Below are positions 45,362 to 54,118 of a stretch of DNA of 64,000 nucleotides, piece after piece (the stretch's first letter is position 1; each line of letters starts with the position of its first letter). The translations under genes were made by a program, and so were the position numbers. Source of the DNA: Allopusillimonas soli (GTDB lineage Bacteria; Pseudomonadota; Gammaproteobacteria; Burkholderiales; Burkholderiaceae_B); NCBI RefSeq assembly GCF_004153445.1, contig NZ_SDQC01000002.1, positions 248,001-312,000 of the forward strand. The letters are read 5' to 3'. The notes beneath the pieces are model-generated. The model ran no database searches, was not told the origin of the DNA, and worked only from the letters and a program-made list of their open reading frames with translations.

Positions 45362-45366
45362 CTACC
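45349..45366 (+). repeat. Right direct repeat, candidate attR core
   Basis: GCTACCCACCTAGCTACC matches the left copy at 38602-38619 in 17 of 18 bases. It is flanked by short inverted hexamers (GCTGCT at 45346-45351 and AGCAGC at 45367-45372). It contains the stop of the truncated CII-type gene. Confidence 0.6.
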
Positions 45367-45481
45367 AGCAGCGCTGGCCCCGGAATATGGGCGATCCCGA
45401 GGCGGCGCGGCCGCCGTCGTCCAATGGGTGTGCTCGGCCATTTGCGCTTTTCGAATGCAAATTAACTGAAATTAATAGAAG

Positions 45482-45510
45482 TTGACTGCAAAATGTTGTA
45501 TTTTTATTGA
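45482..45510 (+). promoter_or_regulatory. Candidate promoter for the 46-residue protein gene
   Basis: TTGACT (45482-45487) and TATTGA (45505-45510) are 17 bases apart in a strikingly AT-rich stretch. A GC-rich imperfect hairpin (45536-45555) follows in the leader, before the ATG at 45578. The -10 match is weak. Confidence 0.35.
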
Positions 45511-45577
45511 AAATATGTTACTCTTTAGAACGTACGGGGCGCACGGTGTGCCCCTGTAATGCATCAAGGAGATCCAT

Positions 45578-45718
45578 ATGGCAAGCCAGTCGACTGCCAA
45601 GAAGCAGCCATTTGTTATCGAACCTTTGAACTGGGTTGCACCCGATACCGCGCGCAAGGAAGCAGAGCAGCGCGAAGAAGCCAAACAGGCCGCCAAGCAG
45701 GAGAAGCGGCAGGACTGA
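45578..45718 (+). CDS. Small charged protein of 46 residues
   Basis: The gene has an excellent ribosome-binding site (AAGGAGATCC) before ATG 45578, an AT-rich promoter-like region upstream and a strong intrinsic terminator downstream, so it looks like a complete single-gene unit. The product starts with a Ser/Thr/Lys lead, has a PFVIEPLNWVAP motif (residues 11-22) and ends in a Lys/Glu/Ala/Gln-rich helix. No membrane segment is present. I do not know the family. It lies just right of the island and may belong to the core chromosome. Confidence 0.7.
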   Translation: MASQSTAKKQPFVIEPLNWVAPDTARKEAEQREEAKQAAKQEKRQD

Positions 45719-45793
45719 AAGTTCCAGAAAGCCCGCTCATGGAGCCTGCTGCTATGCAGCGCGGCGTTTCTTTGAGCAAGTTTGGCAATGAAA

Positions 45794-45824
45794 ATGCGGC
45801 GGTGTTGCACCGCCGCATTTTTTT
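45794..45824 (+). terminator. Intrinsic terminator after the 46-residue protein gene
   Basis: A perfect 11-bp stem, ATGCGGCGGTG-TTG-CACCGCCGCAT, is followed by seven T. It lies 75 bases after the stop of the small gene and insulates the thiolase gene. Confidence 0.9.
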
Positions 45825-45925
45825 GCCTGAACGCGTTAATATAAATGCCTGCAATCCAGGCTATTCGGCCTGGCAGACCATTTCACGATGCGTGCCTCAC
45901 GCATATCGGACAGGAGACTGACAGC

Positions 45926-47107
45926 ATGCAAGATATTGTCGTTGCGGGCGCTTGCCGTACCGCCATAGGGGATTTCGGAGGGGGCCTCAAGGATGTCCCG
46001 CCCTGCGAATTGGGCGAGCTGGTGCTGAAGGCCGTGCTGGAGCGCGGCAATGTGGCCGCGGCCGACGTAGGGCACGTCGTGTTCGGGCACGTCATCAATA
46101 CCGAACCGCGCGATATGTATCTCTCGCGCGTGGCCACGCTCAATGCGGGCATGCCGCATTCCACGCCGGCGTTCAATGTGAACCGGCTGTGCGGTTCGGG
46201 CCTTCAGGCCATTGTGTCGGCGGCTCAGGCGCTGCGCCTGGGCGATGCGGAGATCGCCATCGGCGCCGGCGCTGAAAGCATGAGCCGCGCGCCGTACATC
46301 GCGCCCGCGCACCGCTGGGGCGCGCGCATGGGCGACAGTACCATGCTGGACATGATGCTGGGTGCGCTGTCGGATCCATTCGATAAGGTGCACATGGGCA
46401 TTACCGCCGAAAACGTGGCCAGCAAATACGGTGTCAGTCGCGAGGAGCAGGATGCCTTGGCGCTGACTTCGCATCAGCGCGCCGAAAATGCGATCACAAA
46501 GGGTTACTTCAAGGATCAGATCGTGCCGGTGGTCCGGCAGACTCGCAAGGGCGAAGTGGTCTTCGACACCGACGAGCATGTGCGCATGGGCGCTTCAGCG
46601 GAGAATTTCCAAAAGCTCAAGCCTGTATTCAAGAAAGAAGAGGGTACAGTGACGGCGGGCAACGCCTCGGGGATCAACGATGGTGCAGGCGCGGTGCTGC
46701 TTATGACCGCGGATGCGGCGAAAGCGCGCGGCATCAAGCCGATGGCACGGCTGGTGTCCTATGCCCACGCCGGGGTCGATCCCAAGTACATGGGCATAGG
46801 CCCCGTCCCGGCATCGCGCCTGGCCCTGCAGAAGGCGGGGCTGGAGGTCGGGCAGATGGACGTCATCGAGGCCAACGAAGCCTTTGCCGCGCAGGCCTGC
46901 GCGGTGAGCAAAGAGCTCGGCTTCGATCCGAGCCGCGTCAATCCAAACGGCAGCGGTATCAGTCTTGGTCACCCGGTGGGTGCGACGGGCGCCATCATTA
47001 CCGTCAAGGCCCTGCATGAACTCCAGCGCATTCAGGGTCGTTATGCGTTGGTCACCATGTGCATAGGCGGTGGGCAAGGCATTGCCGCCATCTTCGAGCG
47101 TGCCTGA
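45926..47107 (+). CDS. Acetyl-CoA C-acetyltransferase (thiolase)
   Basis: This 393-residue biosynthetic-type thiolase joins or splits acetoacetyl-CoA, serving polyhydroxybutyrate or fatty-acid and ketone-body metabolism. The nucleophile is Cys89 in VNRLCGSGLQA; other catalytic blocks are NEAFAAQ, SLGHPVGATGA (His) and TMCIGGGQG (second Cys). The ATG at 45926 follows CAGGAGACTG at a good distance. It overlaps a spermidine-synthase-like gene by 8 bases. No phaB or atoDA is adjacent, so the pathway role is open. Confidence 0.93.
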   Translation: MQDIVVAGACRTAIGDFGGGLKDVPPCELGELVLKAVLERGNVAAADVGHVVFGHVINTEPRDMYLSRVATLNAGMPHSTPAFNVNRLCGSGLQAIVSAAQALRLGDAEIAIGAGAESMSRAPYIAPAHRWGARMGDSTMLDMMLGALSDPFDKVHMGITAENVASKYGVSREEQDALALTSHQRAENAITKGYFKDQIVPVVRQTRKGEVVFDTDEHVRMGASAENFQKLKPVFKKEEGTVTAGNASGINDGAGAVLLMTADAAKARGIKPMARLVSYAHAGVDPKYMGIGPVPASRLALQKAGLEVGQMDVIEANEAFAAQACAVSKELGFDPSRVNPNGSGISLGHPVGATGAIITVKALHELQRIQGRYALVTMCIGGGQGIAAIFERA

Positions 47108-47924
47108 AGCCGCCAAGACGCGCCGGGCCGGAAGCGCGGGACAACGGTCAGGCGCCTGGCGTACCGCGGCCGAGCCAGTGGACGAACCTACGCTGTCCGA
47201 GGAAGGTGGCGTACGCTATTTGCATTTCGGCACCGAGTGGGTCCAGGGGGCCATGCGCCTCAGGGCGCCGGCCGAGCTCGTTCTGGCCTATACGCAGCAG
47301 ATGATGGCGTGGCTGCTGTTTCTCGAGCCGACGCGCAAGGAGGAGGTTGGCATTCTTGGTCTTGGCGCCGGCGCCTTGACCCGCTTCGTCCTGAAATATA
47401 CGCAGGCATTGACAGTCACGGTGGAGTGGAATCCCGCGGTGACGGCCGCCTGCCGCATGTATTTTCGTCTTCCGGCACCTGCCCGCTCCCGCGTTGAGCA
47501 CTGCGATGCGGCCGAATGGGTGGCGGACGGCCGGAATGCCGGGCGCTGCAAGGCTCTGATGGTCGACCTCTATGACGGACTGGCGCAGGGGCCGGTGCGC
47601 GACAGCGTGCAGTTCTACCAGGACTGTCATCGCGCTCTGTCCGATGTGGGCGTCATGACGGTCAATCTGTTTGGCAATCATGCGAGTTTTCCGCGCAATG
47701 TGGCCAATATCCGCACCGCTTTCGGCAACCGGGTTCTGCAGCTGCCCGAAATCGATGAAGGAAACCGGGTTGTGCTGGCATTCAAGGGGCCGGCGCTTGA
47801 TGTGACGGTGGCACAACTGCTCCTGAGGGCGCAGGATGTCGAGGCCCGGTACCGCCTGCCGGCTGTGCGCTGGGCTCGCGCCTTGTTGGCGCAGCGGGGC
47901 CGCATTATGTCCCTGTCTGTATAG
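47100..47924 (+). CDS. Spermidine synthase-like methyltransferase-fold protein
   Basis: This 274-residue protein has the polyamine aminopropyltransferase fold: a beta-rich N-terminal part with VQGAMRLRAP, the nucleotide-binding ILGLGAGALTRFVLKY near residue 90, and VDLYDGLAQGP near 166. The acidic catalytic residues of true spermidine synthases (the DxxD gatekeeping loop) are not clearly kept, so it may be one of the many synthase-like proteins of unknown reaction. The GTG at 47100 overlaps the thiolase stop; the frame is also open 10 codons further upstream. The C-terminus is basic. Confidence 0.8.
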   Translation: MPEAAKTRRAGSAGQRSGAWRTAAEPVDEPTLSEEGGVRYLHFGTEWVQGAMRLRAPAELVLAYTQQMMAWLLFLEPTRKEEVGILGLGAGALTRFVLKYTQALTVTVEWNPAVTAACRMYFRLPAPARSRVEHCDAAEWVADGRNAGRCKALMVDLYDGLAQGPVRDSVQFYQDCHRALSDVGVMTVNLFGNHASFPRNVANIRTAFGNRVLQLPEIDEGNRVVLAFKGPALDVTVAQLLLRAQDVEARYRLPAVRWARALLAQRGRIMSLSV

Positions 47925-48058
47925 CGCGCCGTGAAGACCGCGCGCGCAGTAGGCTTGCAGGGATATCCATGAGGCAGGCGCGGCTGGGTTCAGGTTAGAC
48001 TTACGGCCATTGGCGGAGCCGACGCGCTCCGCATATTCAATTCATCAAGGAGTCTTTC

Positions 48059-49027
48059 ATGAGGTTCAGCAAATCGGCCAGCCTGTTCGCAGGCGCGGCG
48101 GCCATGGTGGCGGCGCTTGCCCAGGTTCCGGCCGCGGCGCAGTCGGTTGCCGTCACGTCCATCGTCGAGCACCCCGCACTGGATTCGGTCAAGGACGGTG
48201 TCAAGGAAGCCCTGAAGAAGGCAGGCTACACCGAGGAAAAAGGCCTGAATTGGCAATTCCAGACGGCGCAGGGCAATACGGCCATTGCCGCCCAAATCGC
48301 GCGCAAGTATGTCGGGGACAAGCCTGATGTCATCGTGGCCATCGCCACGCCTTCGGCCCAGGCCGTGGTAGCCGCGACGAAAACCATTCCTGTCGTCTAT
48401 TCGGCTGTCACCGACCCGGTGGCGGCGCAACTCGTTCCCTCGCTCGAAGCCTCCGGCACCAATGTCACTGGCGTGTCCGACGCGCTGTCACTGGAAAAGC
48501 AGATCGAGCTTATCAAGAAGGTCGTGCCAGACGCCAAGCGTGTGGGCATGGTCTACAACCCGGGCGAGGCCAATTCCGTGGTGGTGGTCAAGCGCATGCG
48601 CGAATTGCTGCCCAAGTCCGATATGACACTGGTCGAGGCCACGGCGGCACGCACAGTCGATGTCGGTGCTGCCGCGCGCAGCCTGGTGGGCAAGGTGGAT
48701 GTCATCTACACGAATACCGACAACAACGTCGTATCGGCCTACGAGGCGTTGGTCAAGGTGGGCAACGATGCAAAAATCCCGCTGGTTGCCTCCGACACCG
48801 ACAGCGTGAAACGTGGCGCCATTGCAGCGTTGGGCATCAACTATCATGATGTGGGCCTGCAGACCGGCCGCATGGTCGTGCGTATCCTCAAGGGTGAAAA
48901 ACCGGGCGACATTCCTTCTGAAACCAGCGATAAGCTCGAATTGTTCGTCAACCCCGGCGCAGCGAAAAAACAGGGTGTGACCCTGGCTGAGGCGGTCGTC
49001 AAGTCCGCGACCCAGGTCGTCGAGTGA
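48059..49027 (+). CDS. ABC importer substrate-binding protein, DUF534/TrpX-like
   Basis: This periplasmic binding protein of the ABC_sub_bind (DUF534) family has 322 residues, with a signal peptide (residues 1-28, cleavage after AAA). Two lobes are visible, with VAIATPSAQAVVAATKTIPV and YSAVTDPVAAQLV near residues 96-130 and VIYTNTDNNVVSAYEAL near 220. Characterised relatives bind aromatic amino acids; the substrate here is unknown. The permease and ATPase genes follow on the same strand. Confidence 0.88.
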   Translation: MRFSKSASLFAGAAAMVAALAQVPAAAQSVAVTSIVEHPALDSVKDGVKEALKKAGYTEEKGLNWQFQTAQGNTAIAAQIARKYVGDKPDVIVAIATPSAQAVVAATKTIPVVYSAVTDPVAAQLVPSLEASGTNVTGVSDALSLEKQIELIKKVVPDAKRVGMVYNPGEANSVVVVKRMRELLPKSDMTLVEATAARTVDVGAAARSLVGKVDVIYTNTDNNVVSAYEALVKVGNDAKIPLVASDTDSVKRGAIAALGINYHDVGLQTGRMVVRILKGEKPGDIPSETSDKLELFVNPGAAKKQGVTLAEAVVKSATQVVE

Positions 49028-49116
49028 GCCGAGCAGCGTAGCCGGCGCCAGTCCCTGAAGCAGGTGGGTTGTCCGCGCAGCCCGCCTGCTTCCGTTCCTA
49101 TTGCACACACCGCACC

Positions 49117-50013
49117 ATGTCTATCTATTCTCTATGGGGTGCGCTGGAGATCGGCCTGATTTTTGGCCTGGTCGCCCTGGGCGTGCTCATTTCCTTCCGC
49201 ATCCTCCGTTTTCCAGACCTGACTGTCGATGGCAGCTTTCCACTCGGCGGCGCCACCGCTGCAACGCTGATCAGCGCTGGCATGGATCCGTTTACGTCCA
49301 CGCTTGTTGCAACGCTGGCCGGTGCGATTGCGGGCATGATCACCGGCTGGCTGCATGTCCGCCTGAAGATCATGGATCTGTTGGCCAGCATCCTGATGAT
49401 GATTGCGTTGTACTCCATCAATTTGCGCATCATGGGCCGGCCCAACGTACCGCTGATCACCGAGCCCACTGTTTTCACGATATTGCAGCCTGAAGGTCTT
49501 AGCGACTATATCGCGCGTCCGCTTATCCTGCTGGCGCTGGTCATCATCGTCAAGCTGATTCTGGACTGGTATTTCTCGACCCAGACGGGGCTTGCCATGC
49601 GGGCCACCGGCTCCAATCCGCGCATGGCCCGTTCGCAGGGCGTGGCCACGGGCAATCGCATTCTTGCGGGTATGGGCATTTCCAATGCGCTGTGCGCCCT
49701 GGCCGGCGCGCTGTTTGCGCAGTCTCAGGGCGGCGCCGACATTTCCATGGGCATAGGCACCATCGTCATCGGCCTGGCGGCCGTGATCGTAGGCGAAAGC
49801 ATCATGCCTTCGCGCCGCCTGGTCATCACGACACTCGCCGTTATTGTGGGCGCTGTTCTTTACCGCTTCTTTATTGCGCTGGCGCTGAATGCCGATTTCA
49901 TCGGATTGAAGGCACAGGACCTGAATCTGGTGACAGCCGTGCTGGTCACGATCGCCCTGGTCATACCGCTGCTCAAACAGCGTCTGCGGCGTGGCACTGT
50001 GGGGAGAAGCTGA
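49117..50013 (+). CDS. ABC importer permease, branched-chain/TrpY-like
   Basis: This 298-residue inner-membrane permease has eight to nine hydrophobic segments and is related to the LivH/RbsC permease group. The start ALEIGLIFGLVALGVLISFR and FPDLTVDGSFPLGGATAA (residues 28-45) are typical of the permeases paired with DUF534 binding proteins. The ATG at 49117 is chosen at the first helix; the frame is open 16 codons upstream. The ATPase gene begins 1 base after the stop. Confidence 0.9.
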   Translation: MSIYSLWGALEIGLIFGLVALGVLISFRILRFPDLTVDGSFPLGGATAATLISAGMDPFTSTLVATLAGAIAGMITGWLHVRLKIMDLLASILMMIALYSINLRIMGRPNVPLITEPTVFTILQPEGLSDYIARPLILLALVIIVKLILDWYFSTQTGLAMRATGSNPRMARSQGVATGNRILAGMGISNALCALAGALFAQSQGGADISMGIGTIVIGLAAVIVGESIMPSRRLVITTLAVIVGAVLYRFFIALALNADFIGLKAQDLNLVTAVLVTIALVIPLLKQRLRRGTVGRS

Positions 50014-50014
50014 C

Positions 50015-50809
50015 ATGTTGAGCGCAAAGAATTTGCAGATTACCTTCAATGCCGGCACGCCCATCGAGACTCGGGCACTGCGCGGCCTGTCGCTGGATAT
50101 TCCGACTGGCCAGTTTGTCACCGTCATCGGCTCGAATGGCGCAGGCAAGTCCACTTTCCTGAATGCTGTGTCGGGCGATATTTCCGTCGATGCAGGCACG
50201 ATCGCCATCGACAACGAGGACGTCACACGCCTGCCCGTGTGGCTGCGCGCAAGACGAGTTGCCCGTGTATTCCAGGATCCCATGGCCGGCACATGCGAGG
50301 ATCTCACCATAGAGGAAAACCTTGCACTGGCCCATGGCCGGGGCAAGCGACGCGGTTTCGCGCGGGCGGTGCAGCCGGCCATGCGCGATGAATTCCGGGA
50401 GCGCGTGGCGGTGCTGGGGCTCGGGCTGGAGAACCGGCTGACCGATCGCATCGGCCTGCTTTCCGGTGGACAGCGCCAGGCGGTCAGCCTTTTGATGGCC
50501 GCGCTGCAACCATCGCGCATTTTGTTGCTGGATGAGCACACGGCCGCACTGGATCCGCGCACGGCTCAGTTTGTGCTTGAGCTCACGGCGCGCATCGTCG
50601 AGGAGAGCAAGCTGACCACCATGATGGTCACGCACAGCATGCGCCAGGCGCTTGATGTAGGCGAGCGCACGGTGATGCTGCACCAAGGCAAGGTCGTGCT
50701 CGATGTATCGGGACAGGAACGCCGCGGATTGGATGTGCCCGACCTCTTGCGCATGTTCGAGCGCGTGCGGGGCGAGAAGCTGGCTGACGACGCGCTGTTG
50801 CTGGGTTAG
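50015..50809 (+). CDS. ABC importer ATPase, TrpZ-like
   Basis: This 264-residue ATPase drives the importer coded just upstream. It has Walker A GSNGAGKST near residue 38, Q-loop FQDPMAGT, signature LSGGQRQA near 144, Walker B ILLLDEHTAALD with His in place of the more usual Pro, and H-loop VTHS. The EHTAALD variant is common in this transporter group. GGGGAGAAG precedes the ATG at 50015. Confidence 0.92.
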   Translation: MLSAKNLQITFNAGTPIETRALRGLSLDIPTGQFVTVIGSNGAGKSTFLNAVSGDISVDAGTIAIDNEDVTRLPVWLRARRVARVFQDPMAGTCEDLTIEENLALAHGRGKRRGFARAVQPAMRDEFRERVAVLGLGLENRLTDRIGLLSGGQRQAVSLLMAALQPSRILLLDEHTAALDPRTAQFVLELTARIVEESKLTTMMVTHSMRQALDVGERTVMLHQGKVVLDVSGQERRGLDVPDLLRMFERVRGEKLADDALLLG

Positions 50810-50878
50810 GGAGATGCCGCGACGTGAAGGCTTTTTTGCGGGTACGATAATTGCTGATGCATTGCGGACAACCACAAT

Positions 50879-51661
50879 ATGACGCAATCCGAATTCATGG
50901 CCGCAGAGGAAACACCGCTCCGACTCAAGATACTTACCGTTAATACGCACAAGGGCTTCACGACCTTCAACCGGCGTTTCATCCTGCATGAACTGCGGGA
51001 TGCCATCCGCGCCACGGAGGCGGACATTGTTTTCTTGCAGGAGGTCCTTGGCGCGCATCATCGCCACGCTGAAAAACTTGCCCGGTGGCCCGCCACCAGC
51101 CAGTACGAATTTCTGGCGGATTCGATCTGGCCCCAGTTCGCCTATGGCCGCAATGCGGTGTATCCGCATGGCCATCACGGCAATGCGGTGCTGTCGAAAT
51201 TTCCCATTGCCCATTACGAAAATATCGACATCTCGGTTGGTACCCACGAAAAGCGCGGCATGCTGCACTGTGTTGTGCAGCCTCCGGGCCATGACAATCC
51301 CGTCCATCTTATCTGTGTGCACATGGGCTTGCGTGAGCGGCACCGCCGCCAGCAGGTCAGTGCGCTATGCTGCCATATCGACGAGCGCGTACCGCAGGAC
51401 GCACCCCTGATCATCGCCGGCGACTTCAATGACTGGCGCCAGGTGGCCCAGCATAGCCTGGTGCGGCACTGCGGCCTGCATGAGGTATTCCGCGTTTGCC
51501 GGGGTAAGGTCGCACGCACTTTTCCCGCACGCGTTCCTCTGCTGCGCCTGGATCGCATTTATGTCAGGAATGTGCGCCATTACGATGCCGTGGCGCTGTC
51601 AGCCAGGCCATGGTCCCACCTTTCCGATCATGCACCGCTGGCCGTGGAGCTTGCACTATGA
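50879..51661 (+). CDS. Endonuclease/exonuclease/phosphatase family protein, YbhP-like
   Basis: This 260-residue EEP-fold hydrolase has VNTHKGFTTFNRRF near residue 21, the metal Glu in VFLQEV near 50, HMGLRERHRRQQ near 147, the catalytic GDFNDWR near 180 and the closing SDHAPLAVE. Family members are nucleases or lipid/inositol phosphatases; DNase-type activity is not certain. The gene overlaps clsB by 4 bases, and the order EEP-clsB-UPF0104 equals ybhP-clsB-ybhN of Escherichia coli, which points to a role in membrane-lipid metabolism. Confidence 0.85.
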   Translation: MTQSEFMAAEETPLRLKILTVNTHKGFTTFNRRFILHELRDAIRATEADIVFLQEVLGAHHRHAEKLARWPATSQYEFLADSIWPQFAYGRNAVYPHGHHGNAVLSKFPIAHYENIDISVGTHEKRGMLHCVVQPPGHDNPVHLICVHMGLRERHRRQQVSALCCHIDERVPQDAPLIIAGDFNDWRQVAQHSLVRHCGLHEVFRVCRGKVARTFPARVPLLRLDRIYVRNVRHYDAVALSARPWSHLSDHAPLAVELAL

Positions 51662-53046
51662 GCGCCAAATGGACAACAGGCAACACGATCACATTGCTGG
51701 AGAACGGTGAAGCCTTTTTCCCCGCCGTGTTCGAGGCGATTGGCCAGGCACGGCAATCCGTGGTGCTTGAGACCTTTATTATCTTCGATGACAAGGTGGG
51801 CCAGGCGCTGCAGCGGGAAGTCATCGCGGCAGCGCGGCGCGGCGTCCGTGTGGATATTGTTGTCGATGGCTACGGCACTGCCGACCTGCCGGCAGCCTTC
51901 ATCGAGGCGATGACATCCGAGGGCGTGGGTTTCCACATATTCGATCCGCGCCCGCGGCGCCTGGGTATGCGCACCAATCTGTTTCGCCGCCTGCACCGCA
52001 AGATCGTCATCGTCGATAACACGTTGGCCTTCGTGGGTGGCATCAATTTCAGCGCGGACCATCTGGCCGACTTCGGCCCCACGGCGAAACAGGATTATGC
52101 CGTGTCCATACGTGGGCCGCTGGTTGACGAAATCGTGCGCTTCATGGCGCAGGTGCTGGCGCCGGTGAATCCGCCGCGCCTGCGCTGGGGACGCCTGCGG
52201 CGGCGTGAGCGCAACAGGGCGGCGCCTGGCGGCACGGCCGCAGCGCTGGTGGTCCGCGACAATGACCGCCACAAAGATGACATAGAAGTGCATTACAGGC
52301 TTGGCATGCGGGCGGCCAAGTCACGCATCACCATAGCCAACGCCTATTTTTTCCCAGGATACCGCTTGTTGCGGGAATTGCGTGGCGCGGCTCGCCGAGG
52401 CGTGCATGTACGGCTCATCCTGCAGGGCGAACCTGACATGCCCGCGGCACGCTTCGTGGCCACCATGCTGTACGACTATCTGCTGTCCGCCGGCGTCGAG
52501 ATCTACGAGTATTGCGAACGTCCCTTGCACGGCAAGGTGGCCGTGGTGGACGGCGCGTGGTCCACGGTCGGATCAAGTAATCTTGATCCTCTCAGCCTGG
52601 CGTTGAACCTGGAGGCCAATGTGATGATTCAGGACACGGCCTTCAGCCAGGTGCTGGAGGAGCGCCTGGACTGGCTGATCGCGAATCACTGCCAGCGAAT
52701 GCGGCGGGATACGCAACCGCGCCGCAAAATACAGCGCGTGATGCTGGGTGTGTTCGTCTTTCATTTTTTGCGGCGTTTTCCCGCCTGGGCGGGCTGGCTG
52801 CCCGCGCGCAAGCCGCAATTGCAATCCATGGCGCCGCTTTCTGAATTGCCGCACGCGGACCCGGTGGGCGAGGACGGTACGGAGCGCATGTCGCATGCGT
52901 CGATCCGCGGCTTGGAGCCGGCTCGCCAGGTTGGCGCGGCATCGGACGAAGGTGGGCGCGACGGCGTGCAGGATGCCGGAAGCGGTGCGTGCGGCGCCGC
53001 CGATGAAGGCGATGGTCGGCACGTCGGGGAAAGCCGTGGATACTGA
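51658..53046 (+). CDS. clsB: Cardiolipin synthase B
   Basis: ClsB is a phospholipase-D-family enzyme making cardiolipin from phosphatidylglycerol and related lipids at the inner membrane. The 462-residue protein has two HKD motifs: LHRKIVIVDNT near residue 117, and LHGKVAVVDG near 291 followed by GSSNLDPLSL. There is no N-terminal membrane domain, as usual for ClsB, and the chain has a hydrophobic patch near 365-385. The ATG at 51658 overlaps the upstream stop (ATGA). The last ~75 residues are Gly/Glu/Asp-rich and low in complexity, longer than in the enterobacterial protein. Confidence 0.92.
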   Translation: MSAKWTTGNTITLLENGEAFFPAVFEAIGQARQSVVLETFIIFDDKVGQALQREVIAAARRGVRVDIVVDGYGTADLPAAFIEAMTSEGVGFHIFDPRPRRLGMRTNLFRRLHRKIVIVDNTLAFVGGINFSADHLADFGPTAKQDYAVSIRGPLVDEIVRFMAQVLAPVNPPRLRWGRLRRRERNRAAPGGTAAALVVRDNDRHKDDIEVHYRLGMRAAKSRITIANAYFFPGYRLLRELRGAARRGVHVRLILQGEPDMPAARFVATMLYDYLLSAGVEIYEYCERPLHGKVAVVDGAWSTVGSSNLDPLSLALNLEANVMIQDTAFSQVLEERLDWLIANHCQRMRRDTQPRRKIQRVMLGVFVFHFLRRFPAWAGWLPARKPQLQSMAPLSELPHADPVGEDGTERMSHASIRGLEPARQVGAASDEGGRDGVQDAGSGACGAADEGDGRHVGESRGY

Positions 53047-54049
53047 GCGTTCCCGATCTTCCTCCGCCTCCTCCGTGTCCGGCATCGTGGACCGCGTCAT
53101 GTCCAGCCGCGGCGCATCGTGGCTGAAGGCGCACTGGTCTGGCATCCAGCGGACGGTGGGACTGCTTTTCCTCGGCCTGGTTGCCGTTCTGGTTGTTGTG
53201 GCTGCGATACAGGTGAAGTGGGACGAGGTGTTCTCGGCCATGGGATCGGTGTCTGTCTGGCGATTGTGCCTGGGCGCGTCGCTGACGCTGGCCGGCTATG
53301 CCGCTTATGCCTGTTTCGATCTGATTGGTCGGTGGATGACACGCCATGGGCTGGCCGTGTGGCGTACCATGCTGACCGCCGCCATCTGTTACGCCTTCAC
53401 GTTGGGCCTGGGCTCTTTGGTGGGCGGGCTGGGGCTGCGCCTGCGTCTCTACACGCGACAAGGTGTAAGTGCGGCCGATGCGGGTCATGTATTCGGCATG
53501 TCGGTGATTACCAACTGGACTGGCTATGTGCTCATTGCCGGAACGGTATTCACATTTGGCGACCTGCAGCCGTTGTCGGAATGGGGGCTGAGCGCGGGAG
53601 CGCTGCACGCGGCGGGAGCCATAATGCTGGCAGCCGGAGCGGCCTATCTATTGCTGTGCATATTTTCTCGACATCGGAGTTGGACGCTGGCCGGTCACCA
53701 GGTGGCGCTGCCGCCGTGGTGGCTCGCCCTGATTCAGGTCACCGTGGCCATGCTGAATTGGGCGCTGATGGGTGCCGTGCTGTATGTCGTGTTGAGCACG
53801 CAGTCATCCTATGGGCTGGTTCTGGCGACAGTATTGTTGAGTGCCGTGGCAGGGCTGATCATTCGTGTGCCAGGCGGCGTAGGCGTGCTCGAAGCCATTG
53901 CCGTGGCCTGGCTGGCAGCCGACGGCATGGACCAAAGCGCAGCGCTTGCGGGCGTGCTCATCTTTCGGGCACTGTATTACCTCCTGCCGCTATTCGTGGC
54001 GGGCCTGGGATACCTGTCGCTTGAGGCGCGAAGCGCCACATCCCGCTGA
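53036..54049 (+). CDS. UPF0104 / lysylphosphatidylglycerol synthase-like membrane protein (YbhN-like)
   Basis: This 337-residue inner-membrane protein has a polar N-terminal tail of about 35 residues and eight to nine hydrophobic segments. It belongs to the UPF0104/LPG_synthase_TM family that includes YbhN and the flippase part of MprF. The conserved GLGSLVGGLGLRLRLYTRQG near residue 118 and RVPGGVGVLEAIAVAWLA near 280 are visible. The GTG at 53036 sits in the clsB stop overlap, behind CGGGGAAA. The frame is open further upstream inside clsB, but the overlap start fits the operon. Probable role: lipid translocation or membrane remodelling with ClsB. Confidence 0.85.
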   Translation: MDTERSRSSSASSVSGIVDRVMSSRGASWLKAHWSGIQRTVGLLFLGLVAVLVVVAAIQVKWDEVFSAMGSVSVWRLCLGASLTLAGYAAYACFDLIGRWMTRHGLAVWRTMLTAAICYAFTLGLGSLVGGLGLRLRLYTRQGVSAADAGHVFGMSVITNWTGYVLIAGTVFTFGDLQPLSEWGLSAGALHAAGAIMLAAGAAYLLLCIFSRHRSWTLAGHQVALPPWWLALIQVTVAMLNWALMGAVLYVVLSTQSSYGLVLATVLLSAVAGLIIRVPGGVGVLEAIAVAWLAADGMDQSAALAGVLIFRALYYLLPLFVAGLGYLSLEARSATSR

Positions 54050-54118
54050 TACGCTGCTTGGCACGCGGGCACGTTGCTTGCTGCGCTATCGTCACGATGT
54101 GCGGAAAAGGAGAGGGGA

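Larger units (their letters stand above)
38602..45366. mobile_element. Decayed prophage-like island
   Basis: This is an AT-richer accessory region bounded by an 18-bp direct repeat. It contains an excisionase-like HTH, higBA, a leftward accessory cluster, a CI-type repressor divergent from a broken Cro-type gene, a BssS-family gene and an amber-interrupted CII-type gene. There is no integrase, replication, packaging or structural gene, so it should not be able to move alone. Seen directly: the repeats, gene types and lesions. Inferred: the origin from the immunity region of a temperate phage and the loss of the rest. Confidence 0.7.

Noticed and set aside
45536-45555. GC-rich imperfect hairpin before the 46-residue gene as terminator
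   Set aside because: The stem has a bulge and no U-run follows; it is mentioned only as a leader hairpin.
49132-50562. Very long minus-strand frame opposite the ABC permease and ATPase genes
   Set aside because: Shadow of two well supported genes; composition is His/Arg/Gln-rich without any domain.
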